Shown: piece after piece, positions 34,606-44,722 of the stretch
How positions within the stretch are numbered: position 1 is the first letter of the stretch
How the letters are laid out: every line of letters begins with the position of its first letter
NCBI RefSeq assembly: GCF_035046485.1
Contig: NC_085137.1
Location: 41,533,155 to 41,597,154 of the forward strand
Length of the DNA: 64,000 nucleotides
Origin: Aedes albopictus
Taxonomy: Eukaryota > Arthropoda > Insecta > Diptera > Culicidae
Direction: 5' to 3'
Made by a program: the position numbers and the translations under genes
The notes under the pieces: generated by a model
The model's database searches: none
Seen by the model: only the letters and a program-made list of their open reading frames with translations
What the model was told of the DNA's origin: nothing

Positions 34606-34964
34606 AAACCGATACATTAAGCATTTTAAGTAACTTACTTCATTTAATAGCATGGCTATTTCAATACTGCATGGTATAAACTCTGCTTTTATGTTGGCAT
34701 TACGCTCCAGCTGGAACGAAACTTGTTTTCCAGTTAAGCAAAAACTATTATTTCTTCGCAACTTGCAGTTTCAATCTAAATTCAAATATTGCTGCAACGC
34801 GCGTTGAGCTCATAAACCAAACATAAGCATTTTAACTTAATTAAGAGGCTCAAATGTCATGAAGCATGACGAAGCCGATCCAATATAATGACAAAGAGGT
34901 TGCTGAATTGAATGACTGGTATATGTGAAAATTTTCAGAATTTAAGCAAGCTTGAAATGTTGTT

Positions 34965-35440
34965 GGTAAGTGAGTTGATGCGTTTCACTTTTTTATTTCA
35001 ATATGTAATCCCAATAATTTGATTAAATTAGTGTGTCGGTAAGTGAGTGGCTTAGTTATCGCCTATTTAGAAAATAAAAAGAACACTTTTGGGTTAAACC
35101 CAAATCGAAGACTGTACTGAACAAGCAATCAATATATCAATTGATGAGAGATCAACCGAGTAAATGAATTGAAGAGTAAGTGAGTGACTTGGTGAGCGAG
35201 ATTTTGTAAGTGTGTGGGTTGATGAGTAAATGAGTAAGATAATAAGCTAGTGATTTGATAAGTGAGTTGGTTTATTAATGGGTTGATGGGTAAGTGAGTG
35301 ACTGTTGTGAATGAATGTGTTAATGAGTTATTGAGTAACTTGATAAACAAGTGACCTTGACGCTCAGAGACTTGATGAGTAAGTGAAATCTTGAGTAATC
35401 TGTTGTTAGTCAGTTGTATCGTAGATAAGTGGCTTTCTGT
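34965..35440 (+). repeat. degenerate GAGTAAGTGAGTG repeats, left arm
   Basis: Many variants of AGTAAGTGAGTTGATGAGT with irregular spacing. The reverse complement of the same texture fills 42534-42870. A 116-codon minus frame across it is translated repeat. Confidence 0.6.
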
Positions 35441-35815
35441 GTATGTATATGTAAAAGAAATGATAGAACCCAAAAGCATTAAATTCTTATTATTGTATTT
35501 GTATTAAAAGTGAACATAGTATCGTAACTGCTTGTTTTCGAATAGGATGAATATAGAACCGTCCCATTACCAACGGCATTCTGACTCTTCATATTCAAAT
35601 AAAGATACATGAAGCATGAAGCCTCTAATGGCAAATATCTCACAATCTGTCCTGGGGTTCCTATTCATATGACCCATACAAGCAGAGGAAGGCATGGTGC
35701 AGAATGTTTTGAAAACTTAAGCTGTTGTATTTCTAAACATATTTTATTTCAATGATATGTACATATTTCTTGTCATTTAAAATTAATACAAAAGTTTATT
35801 CAGTTGTATGCTTTG
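35441..35815. other. non-repetitive stretch inside the compound element
   Basis: Ordinary AT-rich sequence between the GAGTAAGT repeats and the satellite region. No ORF or motif recognised and no mirror copy identified on the right side. Confidence 0.45.
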
Positions 35816-35940
35816 TTGGTCATTAGGCAAAATAGGCCATTAGGCCAAAAAAGGTCATTAGGTCGAAAAATTCATTAGGTCAAAAAGGTAATTAGGCCGA
35901 AAAGGACATTAGGGCCGAATAATTCAGGTATAGAATAAGG
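35816..35940 (-). repeat. diverged satellite-like units in inverted orientation
   Basis: About seven units of GGCCATTAGGCCAAAA / AGGTCATTAGGTCGAAAA. Read on minus they become TTTTCGACCTAATGACC, clearly related to the main array (TTTTCGGCCTAAAGACC) and to the right flank at 42081-42260. The left flank is therefore inverted with respect to the array. Confidence 0.65.
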
Positions 35941-35971
35941 TCATTTCGCCAAGATCTGGCCAAAATATCAT

Positions 35972-37470
35972 TTCGGCCTGAAGACCTGTTCGGCCTGAAG
36001 TCCTTTTCGGCCTAAAGTCCTTTTCGGCCTAAAGTCCTTTTCGGCCTGAAGTCCTTTTCGGCCTAAAGTCCTTTTCGGCCTAAAGTCCTTTTCGGCCTAA
36101 AGTCCTTTTCGGCCTAAAGTCCTTTTCGGCCTAAAGTCCTTTTCGGCCTAAAGTCCTTTTCGGCCTAAAGTCCTTTTCGGCCTAAAGTCCTTTTCGGCCT
36201 AAAGTCCTTTTCGGCCTAAAGTCCTTTTCGGCCTAAAGTCCTTTTCGGCCTAAAGTCCTTTTCGGCCTAAAGTCCTTTTCGGCCTAAAGTCCTTTTCGGC
36301 CTAAAGTCCTTTTCGGCCTAAAGTCCTTTTCGGCCTAAAGTCCTTTTCGGCCTAAAGTCCTTTTCGGCCTAAAGTCCTTTTCGGCCTAAAGTCCTTTTCG
36401 GCCTAAAGTCCTTTTCGGCCTAAAGTCCTTTTCGGCCTAAAGTCCTTTTCGGCCTAAAGTCCTTTTCGGCCTAAAGTCCTTTTCGGCCTAAAGTCCTTTT
36501 CGGCCTAAAGTCCTTTTCGGCCTAAAGTCCTTTTCGGCCTAAAGTCCTTTTCGGCCTAAAGTCCTTTTCGGCCTAAAGTCCTTTTCGGCCTAAAGTCCTT
36601 TTCGGCCTAAAGTCCTTTTCGGCCTAAAGTCCTTTTCGGCCTAAAGTCCTTTTCGGCCTAAAGTCCTTTTCGGCCTAAAGTCCTTTTCGGCCTAAAGTCC
36701 TTTTCGGCCTAAAGTCCTTTTCGGCCTAAAGTCCTTTTCGGCCTAAAGTCCTTTTCGGCCTAAAGTCCTTTTCGGCCTAAAGTCCTTTTCGGCCTAAAGT
36801 CCTTTTCGGCCTAAAGTCCTTTTCGGCCTAAAGTCCTTTTCGGCCTAAAGTCCTTTTCGGCCTAAAGTCCTTTTCGGCCTAAAGTCCTTTTCGGCCTAAA
36901 GTCCTTTTCGGCCTAAAGTCCTTTTCGGCCTAAAGTCCTTTTCGGCCTAAAGTCCTTTTCGGCCTAAAGTCCTTTTCGGCCTAAAGTCCTTTTCGGCCTA
37001 AAGTCCTTTTCGGCCTAAAGTCCTTTTCGGCCTAAAGTCCTTTTCGGCCTAAAGTCCTTTTCGGCCTAAAGTCCTTTTCGGCCTAAAGTCCTTTTCGGCC
37101 TAAAGTCCTTTTCGGCCTAAAGTCCTTTTCGGCCTAAAGTCCTTTTCGGCCTAAAGTCCTTTTCGGCCTAAAGTCCTTTTCGGCCTAAAGTCCTTTTCGG
37201 CCTAAAGTCCTTTTCGGCCTAAAGTCCTTTTCGGCCTAAAGTCCTTTTCGGCCTAAAGTCCTTTTCGGCCTAAAGTCCTTTTCGGCCTAAAGTCCTTTTC
37301 GGCCTAAAGTCCTTTTCGGCCTAAAGTCCTTTTCGGCCTAAAGTCCTTTTCGGCCTAAAGTCCTTTTCGGCCTAAAGTCCTTTTCGGCCTAAAGTCCTTT
37401 TCGGCCTAAAGACCTTTTCGGCCTAAAGTCCTTTTCGGCCTAAAGACCTTTTCGGCCTAAAGTCCTTTTC
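35972..37470 (+). repeat. 17-bp satellite, T-variant block
   Basis: About 85 tandem copies of CCTAAAGTCCTTTTCGG. Apart from the first few units (CCTGAAG, GACCTGTTCGG) they are identical as far as I can read. From about 37408 to 37470 units of this type alternate with the A variant, then it disappears. Confidence 0.9.
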
Positions 37471-40400
37471 GGCCTAAAGACCTTTTCGGCCTAAAGACCT
37501 TTTCGGCCTAAAGACCTTTTCGGCCTAAAGACCTTTTCGGCCTAAAGACCTTTTCGGCCTAAAGACCTTTTCGGCCTAAAGACCTTTTCGGCCTAAAGAC
37601 CTTTTCGGCCTAAAGACCTTTTCGGCCTAAAGACCTTTTCGGCCTAAAGACCTTTTCGGCCTAAAGACCTTTTCGGCCTAAAGACCTTTTCGGCCTAAAG
37701 ACCTTTTCGGCCTAAAGACCTTTTCGGCCTAAAGACCTTTTCGGCCTAAAGACCTTTTCGGCCTAAAGACCTTTTCGGCCTAAAGACCTTTTCGGCCTAA
37801 AGACCTTTTCGGCCTAAAGACCTTTTCGGCCTAAAGACCTTTTCGGCCTAAAGACCTTTTCGGCCTAAAGACCTTTTCGGCCTAAAGACCTTTTCGGCCT
37901 AAAGACCTTTTCGGCCTAAAGACCTTTTCGGCCTAAAGACCTTTTCGGCCTAAAGACCTTTTCGGCCTAAAGACCTTTTCGGCCTAAAGACCTTTTCGGC
38001 CTAAAGACCTTTTCGGCCTAAAGACCTTTTCGGCCTAAAGACCTTTTCGGCCTAAAGACCTTTTCGGCCTAAAGACCTTTTCGGCCTAAAGACCTTTTCG
38101 GCCTAAAGACCTTTTCGGCCTAAAGACCTTTTCGGCCTAAAGACCTTTTCGGCCTAAAGACCTTTTCGGCCTAAAGACCTTTTCGGCCTAAAGACCTTTT
38201 CGGCCTAAAGACCTTTTCGGCCTAAAGACCTTTTCGGCCTAAAGACCTTTTCGGCCTAAAGACCTTTTCGGCCTAAAGACCTTTTCGGCCTAAAGACCTT
38301 TTCGGCCTAAAGACCTTTTCGGCCTAAAGACCTTTTCGGCCTAAAGACCTTTTCGGCCTAAAGACCTTTTCGGCCTAAAGACCTTTTCGGCCTAAAGACC
38401 TTTTCGGCCTAAAGACCTTTTCGGCCTAAAGACCTTTTCGGCCTAAAGACCTTTTCGGCCTAAAGACCTTTTCGGCCTAAAGACCTTTTCGGCCTAAAGA
38501 CCTTTTCGGCCTAAAGACCTTTTCGGCCTAAAGACCTTTTCGGCCTAAAGACCTTTTCGGCCTAAAGACCTTTTCGGCCTAAAGACCTTTTCGGCCTAAA
38601 GACCTTTTCGGCCTAAAGACCTTTTCGGCCTAAAGACCTTTTCGGCCTAAAGACCTTTTCGGCCTAAAGACCTTTTCGGCCTAAAGACCTTTTCGGCCTA
38701 AAGACCTTTTCGGCCTAAAGACCTTTTCGGCCTAAAGACCTTTTCGGCCTAAAGACCTTTTCGGCCTAAAGACCTTTTCGGCCTAAAGACCTTTTCGGCC
38801 TAAAGACCTTTTCGGCCTAAAGACCTTTTCGGCCTAAAGACCTTTTCGGCCTAAAGACCTTTTCGGCCTAAAGACCTTTTCGGCCTAAAGACCTTTTCGG
38901 CCTAAAGACCTTTTCGGCCTAAAGACCTTTTCGGCCTAAAGACCTTTTCGGCCTAAAGACCTTTTCGGCCTAAAGACCTTTTCGGCCTAAAGACCTTTTC
39001 GGCCTAAAGACCTTTTCGGCCTAAAGACCTTTTCGGCCTAAAGACCTTTTCGGCCTAAAGACCTTTTCGGCCTAAAGACCTTTTCGGCCTAAAGACCTTT
39101 TCGGCCTAAAGACCTTTTCGGCCTAAAGACCTTTTCGGCCTAAAGACCTTTTCGGCCTAAAGACCTTTTCGGCCTAAAGACCTTTTCGGCCTAAAGACCT
39201 TTTCGGCCTAAAGACCTTTTCGGCCTAAAGACCTTTTCGGCCTAAAGACCTTTTCGGCCTAAAGACCTTTTCGGCCTAAAGACCTTTTCGGCCTAAAGAC
39301 CTTTTCGGCCTAAAGACCTTTTCGGCCTAAAGACCTTTTCGGCCTAAAGACCTTTTCGGCCTAAAGACCTTTTCGGCCTAAAGACCTTTTCGGCCTAAAG
39401 ACCTTTTCGGCCTAAAGACCTTTTCGGCCTAAAGACCTTTTCGGCCTAAAGACCTTTTCGGCCTAAAGACCTTTTCGGCCTAAAGACCTTTTCGGCCTAA
39501 AGACCTTTTCGGCCTAAAGACCTTTTCGGCCTAAAGACCTTTTCGGCCTAAAGACCTTTTCGGCCTGAAGACCTTTTCGGCCCAAAGACATTTTGGACCT
39601 AAAGACCTTTTCGACTTCATGGCCTTTTCGAGCTAATGCCGGTTTGGTCGTTTTCGGCCTAAAGACCTTTTCGGCCTAAAGACCTTTTCGGCCTAAAGAC
39701 CTTTTCGGCCTAAAGACCTTTTCGGCCTAAAGACCTTTTCGGCCTAAAGACCTTTTCGGCCTAAAGACCTTTTCGGCCTAAAGACCTTTTCGGCCTAAAG
39801 ACCTTTTCGGCCTAAAGACCTTTTCGGCCTAAAGACCTTTTCGGCCGTAAGACCTTTTCGGCCTAAAGACCTTTTCGGCCTGAAGACATTTTGGACCTAA
39901 AGACCTTTTCGGCCCAAAGACATTTTGGACCTAAAGACCTTTTCGGCCTAAAGACCTTTTCGGCCTAAAGACCTTTTCGGCCTAAAGACCTTTTCGGCCT
40001 AAAGACCTTTTCGGCCTAAAGACCTTTTCGGCCTAAAGACCTTTTCGGCCTAAAGACCTTTTCGGCCTAAAGACCTTTTCGGCCTAAAGACCTTTTCGGC
40101 CTAAAGACCTTTTCGGCCTAAAGACCTTTTCGGCCTAAAGACCTTTTCGGCCTAAAGACCTTTTCGGCCTAAAGACCTTTTCGGCCTAAAGACCTTTTCG
40201 GCCTAAAGACCTTTTCGGCCTAAAGACCTTTTCGGCCTAAAGACCTTTTCGGCCTAAAGACCTTTTCGGCCTAAAGACCTTTTCGGCCTAAAGACCTTTT
40301 CGGCCTAAAGACCTTTTCGGCCTAAAGACCTTTTCGGCCTAAAGACCTTTTCGGCCTAAAGACCTTTTCGGCCTAAAGACCTTTTCGGCCTAAAGACCTT

Positions 40401-42080
40401 TTCGGCCTAAAGACCTTTTGGGCCTAAAGACCTTTTCGGCCTAAAGACCTTTTCGGCCTAAAGACCTTTTCGGCCTAAAGACCTTTTCGGCCTAAAGACC
40501 TTTTCGGCCTAAAGACCTTTTCGGCCTAAAGACCTTTTCGGCCTAAAGACCTTTTCGGCCTAAAGACCTTTTCGGCCTAAAGACCTTTTCGGCCTAAAGA
40601 CCTTTTCGGCCTAAAGACCTTTTCGGCCTAAAGACCTTTTCGGCCTAAAGACCTTTTCGGCCTAAAGACCTTTTCGGCCTAAAGACCTTTTCGGCCTAAA
40701 GACCTTTTCGGCCTAAAGACCTTTTCGGCCTAAAGACCTTTTCGGCCTAAAGACCTTTTCGGCCTAAAGACCTTTTCGGCCTAAAGACCTTTTCGGCCTA
40801 AAGACCTTTTCGGCCTAAAGACCTTTTCGGCCTAAAGACCTTTTCGGCCTAAAGACCTTTTCGGCCTAAAGACCTTTTCGGCCTAAAGACCTTTTCGGCC
40901 TAAAGACCTTTTCGGCCTAAAGACCTTTTCGGCCTAAAGACCTTTTCGGCCTAAAGACCTTTTCGGCCTAAAGACCTTTTCGGCCTAAAGACCTTTTCGG
41001 CCTAAAGACCTTTTCGGCCTAAAGACCTTTTCGGCCTAAAGACCTTTTCGGCCTAAAGACCTTTTCGGCCTAAAGACCTTTTCGGCCTAAAGACCTTTTC
41101 GGCCTAAAGACCTTTTCGGCCTAAAGACCTTTTCGGCCTAAAGACCTTTTCGGCCTAAAGACCTTTTCGGCCTAAAGACCTTTTCGGCCTAAAGACCTTT
41201 TCGGCCTAAAGACCTTTTCGGCCTAAAGACCTTTTCGGCCTAAAGACCTTTTCGGCCTAAAGACCTTTTCGGCCTAAAGACCTTTTCGGCCTAAAGACCT
41301 TTTCGGCCTAAAGACCTTTTCGGCCTAAAGACCTTTTCGGCCTAAAGACCTTTTCGGCCTAAAGACCTTTTCGGCCTTAAGACCTTTTCGGCCTAAAGAC
41401 CTTTTCGGCCTAAAGACCTTTTCGGCCTAAAGACCTTTTCGGCCTAAAGACCTTTCGGCCTAAAGACCTTTTCGGCCTAAAGACCTTTTCGGCCTAAAGA
41501 CCTTTTCGGCCTAAAGACCTTTTCGGCCTAAAGACCTTTTCGGCCTAAAGACCTTTTCGGCCTAAAGACCTTTTCGGCCTAAAGACCTTTTCGGCCTAAA
41601 GACCTTTTCGGCCTAAAGACCTTTTCGGCCTAAAGACCTTTTCGGCCTAAAGACCTTTTCGGCCTGAAGACCTTTTCGGCCCAAAGACATTTTGGACCTA
41701 AAGACCTTTTCGACTTCATGGCCTTTTCGAGCTAATGCCGGTTTGGTCGTTTTCGGCCTAAAGACCTTTTCGGCCTAAAGACCTTTTCGGCCTAAAGACC
41801 TTTTCGGCCTAAAGACCTTTTCGGCCTAAAGACCTTTTCGGCCTAAAGACCTTTTCGGCCTAAAGACCTTTTCGGCCTAAAGACCTTTTCGGCCTAAAGA
41901 CCTTTTCGGCCTAAAGACCTTTTCGGCCTAAAGACCTTTTCGGCCGTAAGACCTTTTCGGCCTAAAGACCTTTTCGGCCTGAAGACATTTTGGACCTAAA
42001 GACCTTTTCGGCCCAAAGACATTTTGGACCTAAAGACCTTTTCGACTTCATGGCCTTTTCGAGCTAATGCCGGTTTGGTC
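37471..42080 (+). repeat. 17-bp satellite, A-variant block with 2.1-kb higher-order copy
   Basis: About 265 tandem copies of CCTAAAGACCTTTTCGG, differing from the first block by one base (GTCC to GACC). Units from 37471 to about 39563 appear identical. An irregular module (CCTGAAGACC, CCCAAAGACATTTTGGACC, CGACTTCATGGCC, GAGCTAATGCCGG) occurs at 39564, again 2,099 bp later at 41663, and its last part a third time at the array edge near 42024. GGCCGTAAG variants recur with the same offset. Single variants at about 40410 (TTTTGGGCC), 41373 (CCTTAAG) and 41450 (one T missing) are unique to the middle. Confidence 0.9.
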
Positions 42081-42260
42081 GTTTTTGGCCTAATGACTTA
42101 TTCGGCCGTATAAATACACTTTGATGTAACAATATTTTGCGGTCACACGACGTTTTTCCGACCAAACGATAGGCCTGGCGACCTTTTCGACCTAACAACA
42201 TTTTCGGCCCAATGACCTTTCCGACTTTATAACGTCTTTGGCCTAACGTTCTAATCGCTG
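42081..42260 (+). repeat. diverged satellite-like units, right flank
   Basis: GGCCTAATGACTTATTCGG, CGACCTAACAACATTTTCGG and CCCAATGACCTTTCCGAC are decayed relatives of the 17-bp unit, in the same orientation as the array. They give an old border to a young array. Confidence 0.7.
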
Positions 42261-42387
42261 TAATCGATAATACTGTATATATTTCGACGTAAACTACGAT
42301 GGAAGAGCTATTTAAGTAAAAAAATAAATCCCTTTACGTAATGAATACATTTAAAAAATATCCCCGGCTTATTTCTTTTATGGAGAT

Positions 42388-42533
42388 TTGAGTTACGACA
42401 CCCAGTGGCCCAATGAAGAATTCTTCGTTTGATGGAAAGTTTCCTCAGACTGGAGCGAGAATCGAAGTCACACTACGTGGATATCAATACGCCTGAATGG
42501 CTGGAGCTGCTAACCGCATGGCCACGAAACCCA
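42388..42533 (-). mobile_element. tRNA-derived SINE (TTCGTGGCC family), copy 2
   Basis: On minus: GGGTTTCGTGGCCATGCGGT, a decayed B-box CTTCGATTCTCGCTCC, then AACGAAGAATTCTTCATTGG and GCCACTGGGTGTCG. It matches 13121-13345 head and body. It sits in the right arm of the compound element, so it inserted after that arm existed. The A-to-B distance is expanded and it is not a tRNA gene. Confidence 0.65.
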
Positions 42534-42870
42534 TACTTTATAACTCACTTACTAACTCACTAATTCACTTACTAATGCACTCACTCCTACGGAACAGATC
42601 TCACATACTCATAAACCATTAAACTCACTTACTCACTATGTCACTAACTGACTTACTAACTCATTTACACACACACACACTCACCAATTTAACAATTCTC
42701 TTACCAACAGATTAAAATTAACGGGGCAATTCCCTGTAAGCTGTGACTTTCCTAATTCGTAACTGACTCACTCACCAACTCACTTAATCTTGGAGCACCT
42801 CACATTCATCCTCTCATCAATTCACTAATCAACTTCTTATTCAGCAACTCACTCACCTAGTTCCTACTTA
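42534..42870 (-). repeat. degenerate ACTCACTTACTAACTCACT repeats, right arm
   Basis: Inverted counterpart of 34965-35440. It includes a short CA microsatellite (ACACACACACAC near 42666). Spacing is irregular and units are diverged. Confidence 0.6.
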
Positions 42871-43429
42871 CCCGATTATTAAGAAAGTGCTAAAATGTGA
42901 TGCCACTTTTATGTTGTCTTTCGGCTCTGTTTTGCCTCGAGACATTTGAGCCTTATGCATGAGATTCTTATAATGTTATAAGAGAAGCTAACATTGTTTG
43001 TTATTAAAAAAATATAACAAAAAAGTACAGAACAGACCACATCGAGCGTGAAAAGAGACGACTAATTATCGTGGGACTGATATGCGTAGAAATTTCGCCA
43101 ATAGGACCACATTTCTAGGCATAACAGTCCCACTAATCATTTTTTTGCTAACAACACTATATTTTTAAAATTTTTTGATTGGAAATACTTCAGGCATGAA
43201 AATAAAAGCGATTTCTAACGATACTATTAAAACTTCAATCCGATTCGTTGCACCATTTCTCCAAAAAACATGAAAAACCTGTTTGAAACTTCAATCGCGT
43301 TTTTCTCAGTTTCAAGTTTTTCAACATGGGACAACTATGCGTAGAACGGCAGTATGAACGAACATATAAATGTACATGAATTGTATATGTAGAGAGTAGC
43401 GAGAAAGTACGTAGGAAGATACAAAGTAG

Positions 43430-43517
43430 GAGGAAATGGACGGGCCAGGGATTGAACCCAGGACCTTCTGCGTGCGAATCAGAAGCGGTAGCCACTAGAC
43501 CACCAAAGCCCGTCATG
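43430..43517 (-). mobile_element. tRNA-like SINE head
   Basis: On minus: GACGGGCTTTGGTGGTCTAG, A-box-like TGGTCTAGTGGCTACC, B-box GGGTTCAATCCCTGG, then CCCGTCC. The acceptor half GACGGGC can pair with GCCCGTC. The anticodon region is too long (6-bp stem, 9-base loop), so this is more likely a SINE head than a working tRNA. Confidence 0.5.
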
Positions 43518-43728
43518 AAATCAACTTTTACTCTATCGATTAACGGCTACGCACTGCCCATATTCGCATAGTCGATGTAACCACCATTGGCAATGCCACC
43601 GTACAAAAGCTAATATCTAACGCGTGTGAATATTTGTGACCAGTTTTATCAAAAAGATCACAAGATCTAACCCTTAGTTAGATGCCAACGCGGAAAAAAT
43701 CTTGAACTTAATATTTATTCATTGTTAA

Positions 43729-43928
43729 GGTGAATATAGAACGAAGCCACACCTATTTTTTTAAAAGCACAAATCTGAAGAATCAGGTATTGCACTAAGC
43801 TGAAAAATTGATCGATTGGTCATCACCAGCGGGTGACCAATCGATAAATTTTTCAGCTCGGTGCGATGTTTGGTTCCTCAGGTTTGTGCTTTCGCAAATT
43901 AAAGGTGTGGCTTCGTTCTATATTCACC
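43729..43928. mobile_element. TTAA-flanked fold-back MITE (GGTGAATATAGAACG), copy 1
   Basis: TTAA at 43725-43728 and 43929-43932. The ends GGTGAATATAGAACGAAGCC and its inverse continue inward to the hairpin centre ATCGATTGGTCA / TGACCAATCGAT. A 201-bp relative lies at 47634-47834. Confidence 0.8.
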
Positions 43929-44014
43929 TTAAAATTCCAAAAGTATGTTGAAAGGTACACTGGCGCTTACATCGACTATGCGAATATGGGCAGCGCAGTC
44001 TTGGGATTTAAAAA

Positions 44015-44151
44015 ACGAGTTGTTTTATTCACCCGACGTTTCGACACGGGGATAGTGTCTTCCTCAGGGGGAAAATAATTACTATCGTTTTTTGTCAATT
44101 GAGGAAGACACTATCCCCGTGTCGAAACGTCGGGTGAATAAAACAACTCGT
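44015..44151. ncRNA. paired hammerhead-ribozyme-like motifs in a 52-bp inverted repeat
   Basis: 44015-44066 and 44100-44151 are exact reverse complements. The first half, read on minus, has CTGAGGA, then A, then a 5-bp stem GACAC with loop TATCCCC and GTGTC, then GAAAC. This matches the order core box, stem II, GAAA of a hammerhead ribozyme. The second half on plus has TTGAGGA in the first box (C to T at the conserved first base). An extra A before stem II and an unclear stem III make activity doubtful. Hammerheads are known in Penelope-like elements. Confidence 0.35.
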
Positions 44152-44238
44152 CAACCATACAGTCGTATTTCAATAGCAATCAACTTTTACTTTGTTTGAA
44201 AATATGAAGTTTTCTAAATTTCAAATATCAATTGAATC

Positions 44239-44344
44239 AAATTCGAATCTTTCAAATATTATGTTCTGATTTGAATCAAATGCATTCGAACCAAATTCGT
44301 ATCTTTCAAATATTATGTTCTGATTTGAATCAAAATGCATTCAC
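44239..44344 (+). repeat. 53-bp unit in two tandem copies
   Basis: TTTCAAATATTATGTTCTGA and the following TTTGAATCAAA-TGCATTC occur twice with a 53-bp offset and few differences. A local duplication with no coding role seen. Confidence 0.7.
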
Positions 44345-44347
44345 TGA

Positions 44348-44600
44348 TTAAGGTGAAACATCAAGAAATCCCATTGCTGTTTTTCATACAAACTTTAGAG
44401 GCACAAATCTGACGAACAAAGCATCAAACCAAGCAGGACTTGTTTATCCTGGCTTTGCTCACTTGTTAAAAGAGGCAGCTTTTGCAAATCGAGCGCATTT
44501 GTTTACGAATTTTTAAGATTGGTGCTCTTGAAAACCTGAGTAGGGGACCAAGTCGGCCATTGTGGCAGCCATATTTGTATTCTCTGAAGTTCCTCCTGAT
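44348..44600. mobile_element. possible TTAAGGTGAA-type element end
   Basis: Begins TTAAGGTGAAACATCAAG and shares GCACAAATCTGA with the MITEs at 43729 and 47634. No clear inverted right end was found, so only the left end is supported. Confidence 0.35.
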
Positions 44601-44603
44601 TAA

Positions 44604-44718
44604 CCTTCCGTAACTCGCGCGGTTGGCCACCACCGTCAGCACCCCGCTAATGCTGAGTACAAAAAGCGAGATTTTTTCAACGTGTTGTACAAAATACAAC
44701 AGCGCGATCGCTCGAGGG
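44604..44718. mobile_element. short TTAA-flanked MITE (115 bp)
   Basis: TTAA at 44600-44603 and 44719-44722. The ends CCTTCCGTAACTCGCGCGG and CAGCGCGATCGCTCGAGGG are imperfect inverted copies. Similar in size to 6476-6589. Confidence 0.45.
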
Positions 44719-44722
44719 TTAA

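Larger units (their letters stand above)
34373..43352. mobile_element. giant compound fold-back element containing a 17-bp satellite
   Basis: The left end CTGCCGTTATAAGCATAG and the following 12 bases recur inverted at 43323-43352 with 28 of 30 positions matching. TATG directly flanks both ends (34369-34372, 43353-43356). Inside, layers mirror each other: GTCCCAC/TTCTACGCAT motifs (34510-34605 and 43065-43135), a shared GGCTCAAATGTC (about 34850 and 42950), GAGTAAGTGAGT repeats (34965-35440, inverted at 42534-42870), and GGCCTAATG-type repeats (35816-35940 inverted relative to 42081-42260). The centre is the satellite. No transposase was found. The ends and motif style suggest a pogo-like, non-autonomous element. 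Confidence 0.65.
43533..44177 (+). mobile_element. insertion with 14-bp duplication, possible Penelope-like relic
   Basis: AATCAACTTTTACT lies at 43519-43532 and 44178-44191 and brackets 645 bp. Inside, a 30-bp sequence around CATATTCGCATAGTCGATGT (43551-43580) recurs inverted at 43967-43996. A perfect 52-bp inverted repeat with a hammerhead-like core lies near the 3' end. A TTAA MITE (43729-43928) is nested within. No reverse-transcriptase or GIY-YIG motif remains, so the Penelope link is inference. Confidence 0.4.

Noticed and set aside
35972..42080. Long regular array that could be taken for a CRISPR array.
   Set aside because: The 17-bp units are contiguous with no unique spacers, and the context is a eukaryotic repeat region without cas genes.
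43430..43517. tRNA gene on minus.
   Set aside because: Acceptor and B-box look good, but the anticodon arm is too long and the T-stem is mismatched. Other tRNA-like heads in the window are SINEs.
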